Positions 50,841-59,608 of a stretch of 64,000 nt of DNA are shown piece by piece. The notes beneath the pieces are model-generated. The model was not told where the DNA came from, did not search any database, and saw nothing but the letters and a program-made list of their open reading frames with translations. Within the stretch, counting starts at the first letter, position 1. Each line of letters begins with the position of its first letter. The translations under genes and the position numbers were made by a program. Source of the DNA: Rugosimonospora acidiphila (lineage in GTDB: Bacteria > Actinomycetota > Actinomycetes > Mycobacteriales > Micromonosporaceae); the NCBI RefSeq assembly GCF_039543385.1, contig NZ_BAABJQ010000038.1:16759-80758 (forward strand). The letters are read 5' to 3'.

Positions 50841-51563
50841 TCAGCCGGCCGTCTCCCGTGCCGCACGCTCGATGAGGGCCACCGTGGTGTCCGGGTGTGA
50901 GACGAACAGCAGATGTGAGGCGCCCTGGATCACCTCGACGGCGGCTTCGGCCCGCTCGGCCATGAACTGCTGGGCCGCCGGCGGGATGATCAGGTCGGCC
51001 GTGCCGATCAGGTGGTAGCTCGGAATCTCGGTCCACGCCGGCGCCCCGGCCGCCGGTTCGGCGAACGCGGCCGCGCTGGCCGGGCGCTGGGCGATGGAGT
51101 ACACGGCGGCGTCCGTGGCCGGTACGTCGGCAGCGAACCGCTCGTGGTAGACCCGCGGGTCGATGTACAGGTCCACCTGACCGTCGGGCAGCGGCACCGG
51201 CTTGAGCGACTCGTTCACGGTACTGCCGGGGAACCGGTCGACGAGCTCTCCGACGGCCTCCCCCTTGTTCGGCACGAATGCCGCGAGGTATACCAGCGCC
51301 CGCACATTGCGGCTCTCCGCCGCGGCCACGGAGATGACTGCCCCGCCGTAGGAGTGCCCGACGAGGACGACCGGGCCCTCAACGGAGTCCAGCAGCGCCC
51401 GCACGCCGGCCGCGTCGGCGGCGACGCCCCGCAGCGGGTTCGGCGCGGCGAGCACCGGATAGCCAGCCGCCAGCAGGCGCCGGATGACGGCATCGAATCC
51501 GCTGCTGTCGGCGAACGCGCCGTGCACGAGCACGACGGTCGGCGTTGGCGTTGTCTCGGTCAT
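50841..51563 (-). CDS. Cytosolic alpha/beta hydrolase (copy 2)
   Basis: A 240-residue hydrolase of the same family as 42322-43122: TVVLVHGAFADSSGFDAV, GHSYGG nucleophile elbow, PNPLRG, LVYLAAFVP and catalytic His in QGASHLLFVSH. It lacks a signal peptide, so it acts inside the cell. The ATG overlaps the stop of the AhpD-like gene by 4 bases. It is the last gene of the cupin - AhpD-like - hydrolase operon that shares SARP-type repeats with copy 1. Confidence 0.92.
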   Translation of the reverse strand: MTETTPTPTVVLVHGAFADSSGFDAVIRRLLAAGYPVLAAPNPLRGVAADAAGVRALLDSVEGPVVLVGHSYGGAVISVAAAESRNVRALVYLAAFVPNKGEAVGELVDRFPGSTVNESLKPVPLPDGQVDLYIDPRVYHERFAADVPATDAAVYSIAQRPASAAAFAEPAAGAPAWTEIPSYHLIGTADLIIPPAAQQFMAERAEAAVEVIQGASHLLFVSHPDTTVALIERAARETAG

Positions 51564-52147
51564 GAGGACTGTCCCTTCGGTACGTCAAGGTCGGGCACGG
51601 GCACGTCGAAGCAGTTGACCACCATCGCGATGAGGCAGTAGCTGCCGATGAGGAAGACCAGCTCGCCGACGCCGTCATGGCCCAGCAGCCGGGCGGCGCG
51701 GTCGTATGTCGAGTTGGGCAGGATGCGGCCGTGGGTCAGCGCCGCCGCCACGTCGTGGGCGACGGCCTGCCCGGCGGTCAGCCCCGAAGGCCGGCCGCCG
51801 GCCGCCAGAGTCGCGACCTGCTCCGGTGCGAGGCCGACCTGGTCGGCCGTGTGCTCGTGCGCGTACAGCACGTAGCGGGCGCCGTAGGCGGCGCCGACGG
51901 TGAGGATGGCGATCTCGCGAACGATCGGGTCGAGGCGGGCCTCGGCCGCGACTGCCCGCTGCAGCATCAGCGCGGGCACGCCGAACGTCGGGAAGTGCAG
52001 CATCGCCGCGAACGGCCCGACGAGCGCGCCGTCGTCGTCGAGGATGACGACGCGGGCCTGCTCCTCTTTGACCAGGCTGGCGATGCCGTCGTGGACCTCG
52101 CGCAGCTCGGGGCCGAGTTCGTCGGGCGGGATGGGCCGAATGCGCAT
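51560..52147 (-). CDS. Carboxymuconolactone decarboxylase-like (AhpD fold) protein
   Basis: A 195-residue all-helical protein matching the CMD/AhpD pattern: GPFAAMLHFPTFGVPALMLQ, REIAILTVGAAYGARYVLYA then HEHTADQVGL, and ELVFLIGSYCLIAMVVNCFD. The redox CxxC of true AhpD is replaced (ARYVLYAHE), so peroxidase-type chemistry is unlikely; decarboxylase/isomerase-like or structural function is more likely. ATG 52147 is chosen as the start of homology. It lies 11 bases after the cupin gene and overlaps the hydrolase gene. Confidence 0.85.
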   Translation of the reverse strand: MRIRPIPPDELGPELREVHDGIASLVKEEQARVVILDDDGALVGPFAAMLHFPTFGVPALMLQRAVAAEARLDPIVREIAILTVGAAYGARYVLYAHEHTADQVGLAPEQVATLAAGGRPSGLTAGQAVAHDVAAALTHGRILPNSTYDRAARLLGHDGVGELVFLIGSYCLIAMVVNCFDVPVPDLDVPKGQSS

Positions 52148-52158
52148 GATGGCCGTCC

Positions 52159-52722
52159 TCACAGTCCGTCGGTGTACTGGCCGTCGATGAGCACGAACGC
52201 GACCCGGCAGGTCTCCGCCGACCGATTCGCCCACGCGTGGCTGGTGCCGCGCTGGATCACGATGTCGCCGGCCTGCAGGATGGTCTCACTGTCCTCAAGC
52301 ACAAGGGTGAGCTCACCGTCGATGACGATCGCGTAGTCGACGGTCTGCGTGCGATGCATCAACGGGTGTGGCGCACCGGCCGCCGCGCGGGCGGCGTCGG
52401 CGCCGCCCATCTGCGCGAAGTGCCCCGCCGCCTCGGCCCCCGACAGGTTGCGGATCCGGTCGTCCTCCGGCGGAAAGTCGATCACGCGGAGACGGGTGCC
52501 CTGCGTGGGCGGCCCGAGCACCAGGCCGTCCTCCGCCGGCTCGCCCGACTGCCGGTCGATGAGGGCAGGCGTCTCGCTGGTGTGCCACACCTCGTAGAAC
52601 ATCGCGCCACCCGGGCCGCCGATCTCGACCGCGCGGGTCGGCGGCGCGTCCTGGGTGATCACCGCGCGGCCGGACGGATCATGACCGGTCACTATTCTGC
52701 GGAACGATTGCGTCGCGCTCAC
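52159..52722 (-). CDS. Cupin-domain protein
   Basis: A 187-residue cupin. An N-terminal strand region (RRIVTGHDPSGRAVITQD, VEIGGPGGAMFYEVWHT) precedes the conserved barrel: HRTQTVDYAIVIDGELTLVL (motif 1) and GDIVIQRGTSHAWANRS (motif 2, with metal-ligand His). This is the pattern of small dioxygenase-like or isomerase cupins. GTG 52722 has AGGAG 5 bases upstream; the frame is open further but without coding character. First gene of the operon; SARP-type repeats lie at 52775-52827. Confidence 0.9.
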   Translation of the reverse strand: MSATQSFRRIVTGHDPSGRAVITQDAPPTRAVEIGGPGGAMFYEVWHTSETPALIDRQSGEPAEDGLVLGPPTQGTRLRVIDFPPEDDRIRNLSGAEAAGHFAQMGGADAARAAAGAPHPLMHRTQTVDYAIVIDGELTLVLEDSETILQAGDIVIQRGTSHAWANRSAETCRVAFVLIDGQYTDGL

Positions 52723-52760
52723 AGCAACTCCTGCGTCTCTCGGGAGATGTCGACATCGAC

Positions 52761-52827
52761 AGACTGTCGTCCCGCACTTGACTCGGACTGGATGGGCCGT
52801 GGCCGGCGATTCACTGTCCGTCAAGTT
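52761..52827 (-). promoter_or_regulatory. SARP-type phased repeats upstream of the cupin operon
   Basis: On the minus strand TTGACGG, TGAATCG, then CCAGTCC and TCAAGTG recur in the same order as at 43145-43188, with an extra 10 bp in the middle. The last heptamer is 8 bp from CAGTCT (52761-52766), a weak -10. The outer elements again form CACTTGAC...GTCAAGT. Confidence 0.6.
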
Positions 52828-52925
52828 GGGCAGGTGTCAGCGGTATCGAAGCCGAGGACGTGGTACGCACGCTCAGCTTGGCGCCTACCTCCGGGCCGCA
52901 CCACGCGCCTACGAGAGATGGTCGC

Positions 52926-53345
52926 ATGCCAACCGACCTGGTCATCGTCCCCGTCGGCGCGGTCAACCGGCTGACCCAGGAGGCGCTCGGTGCCGCCCTG
53001 TCCCTCGGCGACGAGGTACGCGCCGTCACCGTCGTTCACGTCGAAGACCAGGCGGAGGCCGCCGGCATACGGGACCTCTGGAACCGGTGGCACCCCGACG
53101 TTCCACTGACGGTGCTCACCAGCCAGACCAGATCGTTGACCAGACCCATCGTGGACTACGTACGGCTGGTGGACGCCGAAGACGAGCACGACCGGGTGGT
53201 CGTACTCATCCCGGAGATGCAACTGCCCCGACCGTGGCAGCGGCTGCTCCAGAACCAGCGCGGCGCCGTCCTCGACCGCGCGATCCGCAAGCACACCAAT
53301 GCCGTGATCTGCCGCCTACGCTTCCGTATCCAGGTGCCGAACTGA
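52926..53345 (+). CDS. Stand-alone permease C-terminal/USP-like cytosolic domain
   Basis: A 139-residue protein: DLVIVPVGAVNRLTQEALGA, GDEVRAVTVVHVEDQ, WNRWHPDVPLTVLTSQTRSL, then TRPIVDYVRLVD, ending in VICRLRFRI. This pattern is the cytosolic tail of actinobacterial APC-superfamily amino-acid permeases, with a USP-like alpha/beta fold. No membrane part precedes it. ATG 52926 has GAGAG nearby. It lies 205 bp before an antiporter gene on the same strand. It is either a separate regulatory subunit or a surviving 3' fragment of a deleted permease. Confidence 0.7.
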   Translation: MPTDLVIVPVGAVNRLTQEALGAALSLGDEVRAVTVVHVEDQAEAAGIRDLWNRWHPDVPLTVLTSQTRSLTRPIVDYVRLVDAEDEHDRVVVLIPEMQLPRPWQRLLQNQRGAVLDRAIRKHTNAVICRLRFRIQVPN

Positions 53346-53550
53346 CGGCGAGCGCCGTCGCCGCACCAGGCGCACCGCGAGAGACGACCGCCCCCGCTTT
53401 GATCGCGGCTTCCTCAACCTGGGCCATGCCGGCCCGATAAGGTCCAACGCGGCGTGCCCGCAAGGATGCTCGGCACCCTTGCAAGAGTTTCACCGAAAGG
53501 CTGTTCATGTTCATCCGCTCCTGGCTCGACCTACCACTGATCGTCGCCCG

Positions 53551-55017
53551 ATGAGCGATGTGATCCCCTTCGGCCTGGTGATCGCCGTCGTCAGCGGGGC
53601 GGGCCTGCTGTCGGTGTGGTCGAACCGGGTCAGCGAACGAGTCCGGATCCCCGCACCAGCGATCTTCCTGATCGCCGCCGCGGTGACCTCGGACATCTTC
53701 ACGCCCCTGGAGCACATCCCGGTGCGGGTGACGCAGCGGGTGGTGACCGCGATGCTGATCCTGCTGCTGTTCGAGGGCGGCATGCACATCGGCTGGCGGA
53801 GGCTGCGCACGGCCGCCGGCCCGGTTTTGATCATCGGGGTCGCCGGCACCGTGGTCACCGCCTCCGGGGTTGCCGCGGTGGCGCACCTGGTGTTCGGGCT
53901 CGACTGGCGCGGCGCGCTGCTGCTGGGCGTCGCCGTAGCTCCCACCGATCCGGCGGTGGTCTTCTCCGTGCTGGGCAGACGGGAGATCGCCGGCCGGTCG
54001 GGGACTCTGCTGGAGGGGGAGTCCGGGGCCAACGACCCGGTCGGCATCGCCGCGTTGGCCGCCGTACTGGCGGCCGGCTCGGCCGGGGGCTGGAGCGCGA
54101 TCGGTGCCGGGGTGGGCGAGTTCGCGGAGCAGATACTCATCGGCGCCGCGGCGGGCGTCTGCGGCGGGTACCTGTTGGGGTTGGCGATGCGCCGGCTCCC
54201 GCTGCCCAGCGGCGCCTTGTACCCGGTGCAGACACTGCTGGGCGCCGGCACGATCTACGGGATCGCCACCCTCGCGCACGGCTCGGGATTCCTCGCGGTG
54301 TTCGTCGCGGGGATCGTCGTCGGGGACCTGCGTACGCCGTACAAGGCGGAGATCGAGCGCTTCCACTCATCGACGGCGAGCCTGGCCGAGATCGCCGCGT
54401 TCACGATGCTCGGCCTGACGGTGTCCGTGGCCGGGCTGGCGCACGGTACGGCGTGGCTGATCGGTCTCGCGCTGGCCGCGTTGCTCACCCTGGTGATCCG
54501 GCCGATTCTGGTCGGCGCGTTGCTGCTGCCGATGAAACTGAGCCGGGGCGAGCGGGTGTTCGTCATGTGGGCCGGGCTGAAAGGCGCCGTACCGATCCTA
54601 CTCGGGACCTACCTGTTGTCGGCGGACGTTGCTGGCGCGACGCGCCTGTACAAGATCGTGGTGGTTGTCGTCGCGTTCTCCGTCATCGTGCAGGGCGGTC
54701 TGATCCCGACCATCGCCCATCGGGTCGGCGTACCCATGCGCGTCCTGGAACCCGAGCCCTGGTCGCTGTCCGTACGGTTCCGCCACGAACCGACCAACGT
54801 CCGCCACTACCAAGTCGCCGCGGGTTCGCCCGCCGACAACACCAGGGTCGCGGACCTCGACCTGGGCGAGGATACCTGGATCAGCCTGATCAACCGCGAC
54901 GGAACACCAGTACCGGTCCGCGGCAACACCGTCCTGTACTCCGGAGACGAGGTGCTGCTCCTGGTCGACCCGGACCAGCCCGCCACAGCGGCTGCGCTGT
55001 TCCGAGCGGCTGGTTGA
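53551..55017 (+). CDS. CPA1-type cation/proton antiporter with C-terminal TrkA-C-like domain
   Basis: A 488-residue antiporter with about 12 helices. The transport core is recognised by VAPTDPAVVFSVLG and LLEGESGANDPVGIAALA, the conserved ND pair of NhaP/CvrA-type exchangers, and by WAGLKGAVPILLGTYLL. The C-terminal 90 residues (EPEPWSLSVRFR ... NTVLYSGDEVLLLVDP) fit a TrkA-C/RCK_C regulatory domain binding nucleotide or ion. It exchanges K+ or Na+ for H+ across the membrane. ATG 53551 is selected as the start of homology. Confidence 0.92.
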   Translation: MSDVIPFGLVIAVVSGAGLLSVWSNRVSERVRIPAPAIFLIAAAVTSDIFTPLEHIPVRVTQRVVTAMLILLLFEGGMHIGWRRLRTAAGPVLIIGVAGTVVTASGVAAVAHLVFGLDWRGALLLGVAVAPTDPAVVFSVLGRREIAGRSGTLLEGESGANDPVGIAALAAVLAAGSAGGWSAIGAGVGEFAEQILIGAAAGVCGGYLLGLAMRRLPLPSGALYPVQTLLGAGTIYGIATLAHGSGFLAVFVAGIVVGDLRTPYKAEIERFHSSTASLAEIAAFTMLGLTVSVAGLAHGTAWLIGLALAALLTLVIRPILVGALLLPMKLSRGERVFVMWAGLKGAVPILLGTYLLSADVAGATRLYKIVVVVVAFSVIVQGGLIPTIAHRVGVPMRVLEPEPWSLSVRFRHEPTNVRHYQVAAGSPADNTRVADLDLGEDTWISLINRDGTPVPVRGNTVLYSGDEVLLLVDPDQPATAAALFRAAG

Positions 55018-55094
55018 TCAGGGCGTCCACGCCGATTGAAGGCTGTCGGCTGGTTCGGCCGGGCCGGATCACGCTGCCACGGTGAAGTGGCGGT

Positions 55095-55484
55095 GTCCAT
55101 CATCATGGCTCGGCCAACGGCCGCCTTGAGAACCGGATCCAGGATGAGGGCGCCGACGCCGGCCACTACGAGATAGGCGGCCAGCCGGTACCGGTGGCGC
55201 AGCACCACGACGACCGCGCCCAGCCCGACCAGCCAGGACAGGATGCCGTACCTGCCCAGGGTGGTCACCACCCGGAGTAGCGCGACCAGTCCCCGATGGC
55301 CTGCGACCAGCGAGTTCAGGTCGGTGGCGAGCCCGTGGTCCACCGATTCCAGCGGCGTCCAGCCAGACCAGACGAGCAGGAGCAGCACCGCCAAGAGACT
55401 CCCCCCGGTACTGACCGCGATCAGGCCGCCGAGATTCCGCTGGCGCGGCCGGTCATGCTCCATCCGGGCAGCAGAGGTCGACAT
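55095..55484 (-). pseudogene. PAP2-type phosphatase, truncated 5' part
   Basis: Intact N-terminal coding: a first helix (GGLIAVSTGGSLLAVLLLLV), LATDLNSLVAGHRGLVALLR and VVAGVGALILDPVLKAAVGRA. The last is the beginning of the KX6RP catalytic motif of PAP2 phosphatases. Just after GRA similarity ends, and the frame runs antisense into the antiporter gene. The catalytic SGH and SRVYLG... motifs are missing, so the gene is a deletion remnant. Confidence 0.7.
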
Positions 55485-55571
55485 GGTGGACGTCGGTACC
55501 CGAAGCCCAGTCTCCTACACCTTGTCGTATTCGAGGTTTGCCGCATCGGCACATCGGAAACTCCCACCGTC

Positions 55572-56396
55572 ATGTCGTCACTGGCGCGATCCGCCCGCCG
55601 TACCGCCGGCCGGGCCCGGCACAGCACCCCTCTGGTGGATCTGACCCGGGGCGGCTTCATCGGGTACGGCCTGCTGCATCTCGCCGTGGCGTGGCTCGCG
55701 TTGCAGATCGCGCTGGGCCACACCACAGAGGAGGGCGACCAGTCTGGCGCTTTCCAGATCCTGCTGCGCCAGCCGTTCGGCCGGCCGCTGGTCATCATCG
55801 TCGTGGTCGGGCTGGTCGCGATGGCGGTCTGGCAGTTACTGGAAGCGGCCATCGGACACCGGGACGAGCGCGGCACCCACCGCGTGTTTGAGCGGCTGGC
55901 ATCACTGGCTCGTACCGTCATCTACGGCGCGCTCGCGTGGACCGCGTGGAAGGTGCAATCCGGCGCTCCGACGTCCAGCGCGGCCCAGCAGAAGGTCGCG
56001 ACCGCGGGCGTGCTCGCGCACCCCTCCGGCCGCACCCTTGTCGCGGTCGCCGGGCTCGCGGTCATCGCCGTCGGCGCCGGCCTGACCGTGTACGGCGCGA
56101 GGCGCAGCTTCGAGAAGCGGCTCCGCCTCGCGCAGATGAGCGGCCGTACCCGGCACACCGCGACCCGGCTGGGTCAGGTCGGCTACATCGCCAAGGGGCT
56201 CGCGTTTGCCATCGTGGGCATCCTGCTGTTCAGCGCAGCGGTGAAGAACGACCCGGCCCGATCCGCCGGGCTGGACGGTGCGCTGCGCACCCTGGCCGGC
56301 CATCCGTTCGGCAAGTTGTTGCTCATCGCCATCGCGGCCGGGTTCGCCGCGTTCGGCGTCTACTGCTTCTTCCAGTCGAAGTACCGAAAGGTATGA
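55572..56396 (+). CDS. DUF1206 membrane protein
   Basis: A 274-residue integral membrane protein with three repeats of a two-helix unit: LTRGGFIGYGLLHLAVAWLA, LARTVIYGALAWTAWKV and LGQVGYIAKGLAFAIVGILL each start a unit, and GRPLVIIVVVGLVAMAVW, GRTLVAVAGLAVIAVGAG and GKLLLIAIAAGFAAFGVY end them. This threefold pattern is diagnostic of DUF1206, function unknown. The stop overlaps the start of the diacylglycerol-kinase gene by 4 bases. Confidence 0.92.
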   Translation: MSSLARSARRTAGRARHSTPLVDLTRGGFIGYGLLHLAVAWLALQIALGHTTEEGDQSGAFQILLRQPFGRPLVIIVVVGLVAMAVWQLLEAAIGHRDERGTHRVFERLASLARTVIYGALAWTAWKVQSGAPTSSAAQQKVATAGVLAHPSGRTLVAVAGLAVIAVGAGLTVYGARRSFEKRLRLAQMSGRTRHTATRLGQVGYIAKGLAFAIVGILLFSAAVKNDPARSAGLDGALRTLAGHPFGKLLLIAIAAGFAAFGVYCFFQSKYRKV

Positions 56397-57277
56397 CCGG
56401 CACCCGCAGTGCCGTGGTGATCAACCCGGCCAAGGTGACCGACCTGGACGGGCGGCGCAAGGAGATCTGTGCCGCCCTCGCCGACGCCGGGTGGCCTGAG
56501 CCGCTGTGGTTGGAGACCACACCCGAGGACCCCGGCTGCGGCCAGACCCGGCAGGCGCTGGGCGAGGGTGTGGACGTGCTGTTCGTCTGCGGCGGCGACG
56601 GTACCGTGATGGCCTGCGCGGGCGAGCTGGCCGGAACCTCGGTCGCGCTGGCGGTGCTGCCCTCGGGTACCGGCAACCTGCTCGCCGCCAACCTCCGCGT
56701 ACCAAGCGACGTGCTGGACGGGGTCGGGTTGGCTACCCGCGGTCAGCGGCGGCGTATCGATGTCGGCTCGCTGGAGAGCTACTGCTTCACGGTGATGGCC
56801 GGAATCGGCTTCGACGCCAGCATGCTCGAGGCCACCTCCGACCGGATGAAGGCCAGGATCGGGCCTTCGGCCTACGTCCTGGCGGCACTGCGCCACCTGC
56901 GGGACCGGCCAATGCGGCTGCGGATCCGGCTGGACGGGCATCCGGCCATGCGACGGCGTGCGCGTACCCTGCTGGTCGCGAACGTGGGCCGGCTCGAAGG
57001 CGGGGTCGAGTTGCTTCCGGATGCGCTGCCCGACGACGGGCTGTTCGACGTCGCCGTACTCACTCCCCGACACCTGCGGGACTGGCTGGCGCTGGCCTGG
57101 GGCGTGTTGCGGCGTCGGCCGGTGGTACCGCGGATGGAGACCTTCCGCGCCCGCCGGGTGGAGGTCATCGCCGACCGCCCGTATCCACGGGAGGTCGACG
57201 GTGACGTGATCGAACCAGCCGCCACGCTGAACGCGGTGGTCCGTCCGGCCGCGCTCTGGATCTGCGTGCCGCCGTGA
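56393..57277 (+). CDS. Diacylglycerol/lipid kinase family protein
   Basis: A 294-residue kinase with the DAGK catalytic pattern: VVINPAKV at the start, the VCGGDGTVMACAGEL nucleotide loop (GGDGT), LPSGTGNLLAANLRVP, MAGIGFDASML and a C-terminal beta-sandwich ending EVDGDVIEP. It would phosphorylate diacylglycerol or a related lipid using ATP at the membrane. The ATGA overlap with the DUF1206 gene suggests a membrane-lipid unit. Confidence 0.92.
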   Translation: MTGTRSAVVINPAKVTDLDGRRKEICAALADAGWPEPLWLETTPEDPGCGQTRQALGEGVDVLFVCGGDGTVMACAGELAGTSVALAVLPSGTGNLLAANLRVPSDVLDGVGLATRGQRRRIDVGSLESYCFTVMAGIGFDASMLEATSDRMKARIGPSAYVLAALRHLRDRPMRLRIRLDGHPAMRRRARTLLVANVGRLEGGVELLPDALPDDGLFDVAVLTPRHLRDWLALAWGVLRRRPVVPRMETFRARRVEVIADRPYPREVDGDVIEPAATLNAVVRPAALWICVPP

Positions 57278-57288
57278 GAGACAGATCC

Positions 57289-57375
57289 CTGGAGCGCGAC
57301 GGGCAGATCGAGTCCGACGACCCCGGCGAGAACGGCCCGCAGCGGGGCTACCGGATCACCGAGCACGGCGGGGCC
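57289..57375 (+). pseudogene. PadR-like winged-helix relic
   Basis: About 29 codons read LERDGQIESDDPGENGPQRG, then YRITEHG, the wing of PadR-type regulators (L-x-R-x-G-x-I ... Y-x-I-T-x-x-G). Nothing of the recognition helices remains. It is a short remnant. Confidence 0.45.
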
Positions 57376-57535
57376 AGATCGACCTCGCAATGAACCGGCT
57401 GCCCTTCAGCGATCCGGTCCTTCGAGCCGACGCGATAATCAACCAACCCGGCCTCGATGACGTGGAGCAGCTCGCGGCCGTCCATCTTCGGCATGTGAGG
57501 TCGAGGGGGATCGGGTCGGGCCGCCGCGGTAGATC
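57376..57535. other. Short non-coding stretch between relics
   Basis: No gene recognised; composition resembles decayed coding sequence. Confidence 0.35.
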
Positions 57536-57921
57536 TGCCACCTCGCCGCCGCCACCCGCCGACGCGTCGAGGCCACCCACCGCCGGGCCCGAGCCGCGCT
57601 GCGCCGGCTCGACAACACCGGCCGAACCATTAACTCCGAAACCCTCGCAAAAGAGGTCCGAGTTTCGCGGTCCTGGCTCTATTCCCAACCCGAACTACGC
57701 ACCGAGATCGAACGACTCCGCGACCGGCACCGACCCCACCAACCACACCCGAGCGTTCCTCCACGCCAACGCGCCTCCGACGCCTCCCTACTCCGCCGGC
57801 TGGAGGCCGCCACCGACCGCCTTCGAAGGCTGGAGGCCGAGAACCAAACGCGCGCGAGGCACTCGCGCACGCCCTCGGCCAACGTCGCGTCGACGATGTC
57901 ACCTCCCGCCCCAATAGCCCC
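57536..57921 (+). pseudogene. DUF6262/TnpC-like transposon protein relic with frameshift
   Basis: The frame from 57536 reads RRRVEATHRRARAALRRLDN, then LAKEVRVSRSWLYSQPELRT, ERLRDRH and ASDASLLRRLEAATDRLRRL: the DUF6262 helix-turn-helix and coiled-coil pattern of proteins carried with tyrosine-recombinase transposons (TnpA/TnpB partners). Near 57848 the frame must shift to continue REALAHALGQRRVDDV. There is no start and no tnpA/tnpB next to it. Confidence 0.65.
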
Positions 57922-57952
57922 GAGTAGTGCAAGACCTGGCAGGCTCCTCATC

Positions 57953-58528
57953 ATGCGACCAATGGACAGCGGTGACGTCGACCAAGCCGTGGCCGAGATC
58001 GTTCAGGCACTCGCACCGCATGAGTCCGCGGACTGGCAACGGCCCGCCGGCACCCTGGACTGGAGCTGCTGGGAAACGGCCGCGCATGTCGCGCATGATC
58101 TACTCGCATACGCCGGGCAGCTCGCCGCTCGGCCTGACTCCGCCTACCTCCCGTTCGACCTGGTGGTACGCGGCGACGCGTCTCCTCGCGACCTGCTGCA
58201 AATAGTCATCGGCGCAGGAAGATTGCTGAGCACTGCGTTGGCCGCATCCGACTCGTCGGTACGAGCCTGGCATTGGGGCCCGACAGACCCGAGCGGCTTC
58301 GCGGCGCTGGGCGTGAACGAAACGCTGGTGCATACCTACGACATCACCCAAGGGCTGGGCATCCGCTGGCATCCACCCGAATCTCTCTGCACCGCCGTGC
58401 TGACCCGGCTCTTTCCTGATGCTCCAGGCGGGGATCCCTTCCAGGCACTTCTCTGGTCCACCGGACGTGTCGAACTCCCCGGCCGTCCTCGACTGACTTC
58501 CTGGGTCTTGAAAGCTGCGGTCGGATAA
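57953..58528 (+). CDS. Mycothiol-dependent maleylpyruvate-isomerase-like (DinB fold) protein
   Basis: A 191-residue four-helix protein. W-x2-x-HVAHDLLAYAGQLA near residue 45 and GVNETLVHTYDITQGLG near 125 provide the His/Asp metal-site residues of the MDMPI_N family. Such proteins use mycothiol or bind a divalent metal; the substrate is not apparent. ATG 57953 begins MRPMDSGDVDQAVAEI. It lies among transposon relics but is intact itself. Confidence 0.88.
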   Translation: MRPMDSGDVDQAVAEIVQALAPHESADWQRPAGTLDWSCWETAAHVAHDLLAYAGQLAARPDSAYLPFDLVVRGDASPRDLLQIVIGAGRLLSTALAASDSSVRAWHWGPTDPSGFAALGVNETLVHTYDITQGLGIRWHPPESLCTAVLTRLFPDAPGGDPFQALLWSTGRVELPGRPRLTSWVLKAAVG

Positions 58529-58789
58529 GTCCTACTGCCAGATACCGTCGCTCACGCTGAATCACCAGCATCCGCTCACCGCGGCGCGACACGCCGAAAC
58601 AGAAATGTTGATAAGCGGTCTGCGACTGCACATGACCACGACGACAACACCATCCACAACGTAAAACCGCAGCTCACAGCCACGATCACTTCGCCGGCTC
58701 AAGATAACCGCAGCCCTCGACCTGTGTCCGCACCTCGCGATCGGCCGGCGTCGCCGTGCCCGCGCGGACCGGCCCGGGGCGGGCATCAC
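58529..58789. other. Non-coding stretch after the isomerase-like gene
   Basis: No gene is supported. The right part overlaps the frame-shifted end of the IS3 relic. Confidence 0.35.
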
Positions 58790-59330
58790 ACCGCACCTCC
58801 GGCAGCGTGTCGAACTGCTCGCAGGTCAGGAACTCGTCGCGGAACCGGCCGTTGAACGACTCACACGTGCCGTTCTGCCACGGCGAGCCTGGGTCGATGT
58901 AGGCCGGGTCCGCGCCGGTGAAGCGGCACCAATCGGTCAGGGCGTGCGCGGTCAGCGCGGGGCCGTTATCCATCCGGATGTGCTCCGGACACCTGCCCAG
59001 GGTGGTGACCAGGTCGTCGAGTACCGCGATGGTGGCGTCCGCGGTGAACGACCGGGCCGCCCTCGTCGCCAGGGGCTTGGCCGGTGTACCCGTCGATGAT
59101 GTTCAGGAACCGAACCTGCCGGCCGTTCGCGGTCACATCGACCTGGAAGTCCAACGCCCACATCTGATCCGGCCGCTCTGCCCGCATCCGCTGATGACGC
59201 GCCGAGCCGGTGCGGCGTTTCTAACGCACCACGGGTGGCCGTCTCAGACCCTCCTCGATCCACAGCCGATGGGTGCGTTTGCGGTTGACGACCAAGCCCT
59301 CCCGGGCGGCGAAAGTCGGGTGACCAGGTT
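58790..59330 (-). pseudogene. IS3-family transposase OrfB relic
   Basis: In minus-strand order: REGLVVNRKRTHRLWIEEGL, an in-frame stop at about 59221, then RAERPDQMWALDFQVDVTAN (first catalytic Asp), a frameshift near 59080, SFTADATIAVLDDLVTTLGR, and MDNGPALTAHALTDW ... SPWQNGTCESFNGRFRDEFL (second Asp and Glu). A further shift follows at the C-terminus. The OrfA part and ends are missing. It is inactive. Confidence 0.85.
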
Positions 59331-59608
59331 GATATTGACAGCATGGTCTTGAATAACGGTATATGTGGAGTGATGGGCGGGTGCCGGCCGCGCTGCCGGG
59401 CGCCTGCAGGGCAAGGCCGTCGAGAGTTGCCGTCCGTTGCGGTGACCGCCATCTGGCGTTCATGCCCATCCCGCCGCACCGGTCGTCCGTTTTTCGTAGC
59501 GTCCGTGAACGTGCGCACCACTGGCCTGCCGCAGTCCGCTGTCAGGTTCGAACCGCTGCTGTCCGGTCGGTGTTCGACTGCACGCGAAGACGCGAAAGGG
59601 CCCTCCGA

